7,671 nucleotides of DNA from Deltaproteobacteria bacterium (GTDB taxonomy: Bacteria > Myxococcota_A > Polyangia > Polyangiales > Houyiibacteriaceae). The stretch covers positions 1 through 7,671 of the forward strand of contig QMMB01000149.1 in NCBI GenBank assembly GCA_003647035.1, given 5' to 3'. The notes under the pieces were generated by a model. It was not told the origin of the DNA. It made no database searches and saw nothing but the letters and a program-made list of their open reading frames with translations. This document shows, one piece after another, positions 6,091 through 7,671 of the stretch (positions within the stretch are counted from its first letter, which is position 1; each line of letters opens with the position of its first letter). A program made the position numbers and the translations under genes.

Positions 6091-7299
6091 TTAGCTGGCG
6101 TTGGCTGCGTCTTCGCCGGGCTCTAGCGCCTCCGGGGACTCGAAAAGAGCCTGCAGAAACGCTTCGGCGCTGAACGGCTTCAGATCTTCGACCTTTTCGC
6201 CGACGCCGATGAACTCGATCGGGACGTGATGCTGGTCGACGATTCCGAGGATGACTCCGCCCTTGGCGGTCCCGTCGAGCTTGGTGAGCACGATGCCGGT
6301 GAGCGGAAGCGCGTCCTTGAATAGCTGCGTTTGTTGAATCGCGTTCTGTCCCGTGGTGGCGTCGAGTACGAGCAAGACGTGGTCGGCCGGGCGGCCAAGC
6401 GCCTTCTCGACCGTGCGCCCAAGCTTCTTGAGCTCGTCCATCAACGGCACCTTCGTGTGAAGGCGTCCTGCGGTGTCGGCGATCACGATGTCGATTCCGT
6501 CGGCCTTGGCTTTCTCGATTGCGTCAAAGATCACGGAGCCGGGATCCGCGCGGTCCTTGCCTTTGATGACCTCGCACCCGACGCGTCGTCCCCACACTTC
6601 GAGCTGCGTCACAGCGGCCGCGCGGAAGGTGTCGCCGGCGCCCAACAGTATAGTCTTGCCCTGGCGGTCGAAGCGACTTGCCAGCTTGCCGATCGTGGTG
6701 GTCTTGCCAACGCCGTTTACGCCGACGACCAAGATGACGGTCGGGGTCTGATCGATTGCGAGCCCTTGGCCGCTCGAGGCAAGAATGCTCCCCGCCTCTT
6801 CGCGACTCGCCGCCCACGCATCCTCAGCGGCCGACAGCTGGCCATCGTTCATTTGCGTTCGCAGCGCTTCGAGGATGCGCTGAGTGGTGTGGACCCCAAC
6901 GTCTGCTGTAATCAGCACTTCCTCGACTTCATCCAGGATCGAGACGTCGAGCTCACGATCGCGTCCAAACACCCCGGCGAGGCGCGAGATTAGATTGCCG
7001 CGAGTCGATTTGAGCCCGCTCCGGAACGCACCGAGGTCGGCGGGCGGGGCAGGGGGCGGGGGGGCCGGCGGCACCAAATCTTCCAGCTGGATAGGTTGTG
7101 TCGGTTCGGCTCGCGCCTCCGGCTCGATTTTGGGGCGCTCTTCGGCGAGCGCCTCGGGCGGCGGTGGCGGCGGCTCTCGAGGGAGCTCCTTTGGCTTCCT
7201 ACCTCGGACGAGCCCGATGATTATGCCGATGACGATCAATGCGGCGACAGCCGCGATCGCCCCAAGCACGGTTGGGTTACTTAAATCCAATGACTCCAT
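6091..7299 (-). CDS. ftsY: Signal recognition particle receptor FtsY, membrane-anchored form
   Basis: The product is 402 aa. FtsY is the SRP-receptor GTPase that docks ribosome-nascent-chain/SRP complexes (Ffh plus 4.5S RNA) at the SecYEG translocon. The NG domain is complete: N-domain helices about 93-185 ('EEVLITADVGVHTTQRILEA'), G1 GVNGVGKTTT (193-202), DTFRAAA (223-229), G3 DTAGR (275-279), G4 TKLDGTAKGG (339-348) and closing GVGEKVEDLKPF (365-376). Instead of the long acidic A domain of E. coli, the N-terminus has a membrane helix (about 10-31) followed by 'VRGRKPK' and a Pro/Glu-rich linker (about 40-87) with two poly-proline runs. The start at 7299 has AGAGG 4 nt upstream. The longer frame from 7341 is excluded because that ATG lies inside the -10 of the promoter at 7340-7369. 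It ends 158 bp before the barrel operon. Confidence 0.97.
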   Translation of the reverse strand: MESLDLSNPTVLGAIAAVAALIVIGIIIGLVRGRKPKELPREPPPPPPEALAEERPKIEPEARAEPTQPIQLEDLVPPAPPPPAPPADLGAFRSGLKSTRGNLISRLAGVFGRDRELDVSILDEVEEVLITADVGVHTTQRILEALRTQMNDGQLSAAEDAWAASREEAGSILASSGQGLAIDQTPTVILVVGVNGVGKTTTIGKLASRFDRQGKTILLGAGDTFRAAAVTQLEVWGRRVGCEVIKGKDRADPGSVIFDAIEKAKADGIDIVIADTAGRLHTKVPLMDELKKLGRTVEKALGRPADHVLLVLDATTGQNAIQQTQLFKDALPLTGIVLTKLDGTAKGGVILGIVDQHHVPIEFIGVGEKVEDLKPFSAEAFLQALFESPEALEPGEDAANAS

Positions 7300-7339
7300 T
7301 CGACCTCTATCATCCCCCGATGGCCGTTGGGACCGACGC

Positions 7340-7369
7340 AATATAGAGAGGCGGACACGGGGCAGTCAA
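7340..7369 (-). promoter_or_regulatory. Sigma70-like promoter of ftsY
   Basis: TTGACT (7369-7364) and TATATT (7345-7340) each match consensus at five of six bases and are 18 bp apart on the minus strand. Transcription would start near 7333, leaving a leader of about 34 nt before the ATG at 7299. This placement fixes the start codon of ftsY. Confidence 0.72.
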
Positions 7370-7392
7370 CGCGGCTGTCACCGCGGAATCGG

Positions 7393-7422
7393 TTGCCGTT
7401 GCGTCCCCCCACCTGTGATACT
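7393..7422 (+). promoter_or_regulatory. Possible promoter of the right-edge HEAT gene
   Basis: TTGCCG (7393-7398) and GATACT (7417-7422) are 18 bp apart. The -10 is preceded by TGT, an extended -10 feature. Each hexamer matches consensus at only four positions. It would start transcription about 20 nt before the proposed TTG start and is divergent from the ftsY promoter. Confidence 0.35.
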
Positions 7423-7449
7423 GAAAACGTAGGGGAAGGGCGGGAACTG

Positions 7450-7671
7450 TTGAGGGGGCACATCGGCCAATGGCATGGCTGGCGAGTACTGGTCGCCATC
7501 ACGCTCCTTTTTGCGAGCACGGCGCAGGCCGACGCGCGCCAGGACTACCTGTTGCGCTTGCTCCGCAATTCGAGCGCATTTCGCGTTCGGGCACAGGCGG
7601 CCCTGTCGCTCGGACAGCTCGAGTCGAGCCGGAAGTCGGTCGCGGCGCTCGAGCGCGCGGTCGGGGACAAG
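7450..7671 (+). CDS. Secreted HEAT-repeat protein, N-terminal part (runs off right edge)
   Basis: Seventy-four codons are present and the frame is open at the window end. It starts with a TTG codon, a short polar segment and a signal peptide (VLVAITLLFASTAQA, then DARQDY), so the protein is exported, probably to the periplasm. A HEAT-like repeat follows at once: 'YLLRLLRNSSAFRVRAQAAL', 'SLGQLESSRKSVAALERAV'. The helix-turn-helix rhythm and Val-Arg/Ala positions are typical of short HEAT repeats. The frame has no ATG upstream of the signal peptide. The ATGs at 7470 and 7475 are in other frames and would give Arg/Pro-rich, implausible proteins. TTG at 7450 is preferred (CTG at 7447 is adjacent), with the purine-rich GGGGAAGGGCGGG upstream as ribosome binding site. 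It is divergent from ftsY, and its partner is unknown. Confidence 0.62.
   Translation, partial: MRGHIGQWHGWRVLVAITLLFASTAQADARQDYLLRLLRNSSAFRVRAQAALSLGQLESSRKSVAALERAVGDK

Noticed and set aside
6331..6993. 220-codon plus-strand open frame
   Set aside because: It is antisense to ftsY, where all GTPase motifs are read on the minus strand.

Overview
The window is a stretch of GC-rich bacterial chromosome (roughly low to mid 60s percent GC by eye). The gene content points to Myxococcota or a related former deltaproteobacterial lineage. The evidence is two adjacent beta-barrel outer-membrane proteins of the kind typical of myxobacteria, a chemoreceptor-like membrane protein whose C-terminal domain resembles the Myxococcus MXAN_5187 family, two HEAT-repeat proteins, and an FtsY with an N-terminal membrane anchor and proline-rich linker. 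All family assignments come from reading motifs, not from database searches.

Layout. At the left edge (1-175, minus) is the first part of an Xre/MbcA/ParS-type antitoxin gene with an apparently leaderless promoter and a palindrome over its -10. Next (305-1621, minus) is a shortened, degenerate relative of NDP-forming acyl-CoA synthetases (ATP-grasp type). A divergent 243-bp region then carries a good sigma70-like promoter and a GC-rich hairpin ahead of a plus-strand pair: a Cache/HAMP-like membrane sensor with no recognisable kinase or MCP output (1865-3313) and a cytoplasmic HEAT-like protein (3385-4101). These converge on a minus-strand pair of outer-membrane beta-barrel genes (5932 to 5024, then 5027 to 4149) joined by an ATGA stop/start overlap. 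The second barrel gene is interrupted by an in-frame TAA just after its signal peptide. Upstream, also minus, is ftsY (6091-7299) with its own near-consensus promoter. Diverging from it is the start of a secreted HEAT-repeat protein (7450 to the window end).

How the genes relate. ftsY serves co-translational membrane targeting through SRP. The barrel pair probably works as a unit in the outer membrane. The sensor and the small HEAT protein look like one transcription unit. The antitoxin belongs to a toxin-antitoxin module whose toxin, if present, lies beyond the left edge. No rRNA, tRNA, CRISPR array or mobile element was seen.

Most notable observations: the in-frame stop that splits the second barrel gene while the reading frame is preserved on both sides; an EF-hand-like loop in the same protein; the acyl-CoA-synthetase-like protein that has lost ATP-grasp signature residues; and the leaderless, operator-overlapped antitoxin promoter.
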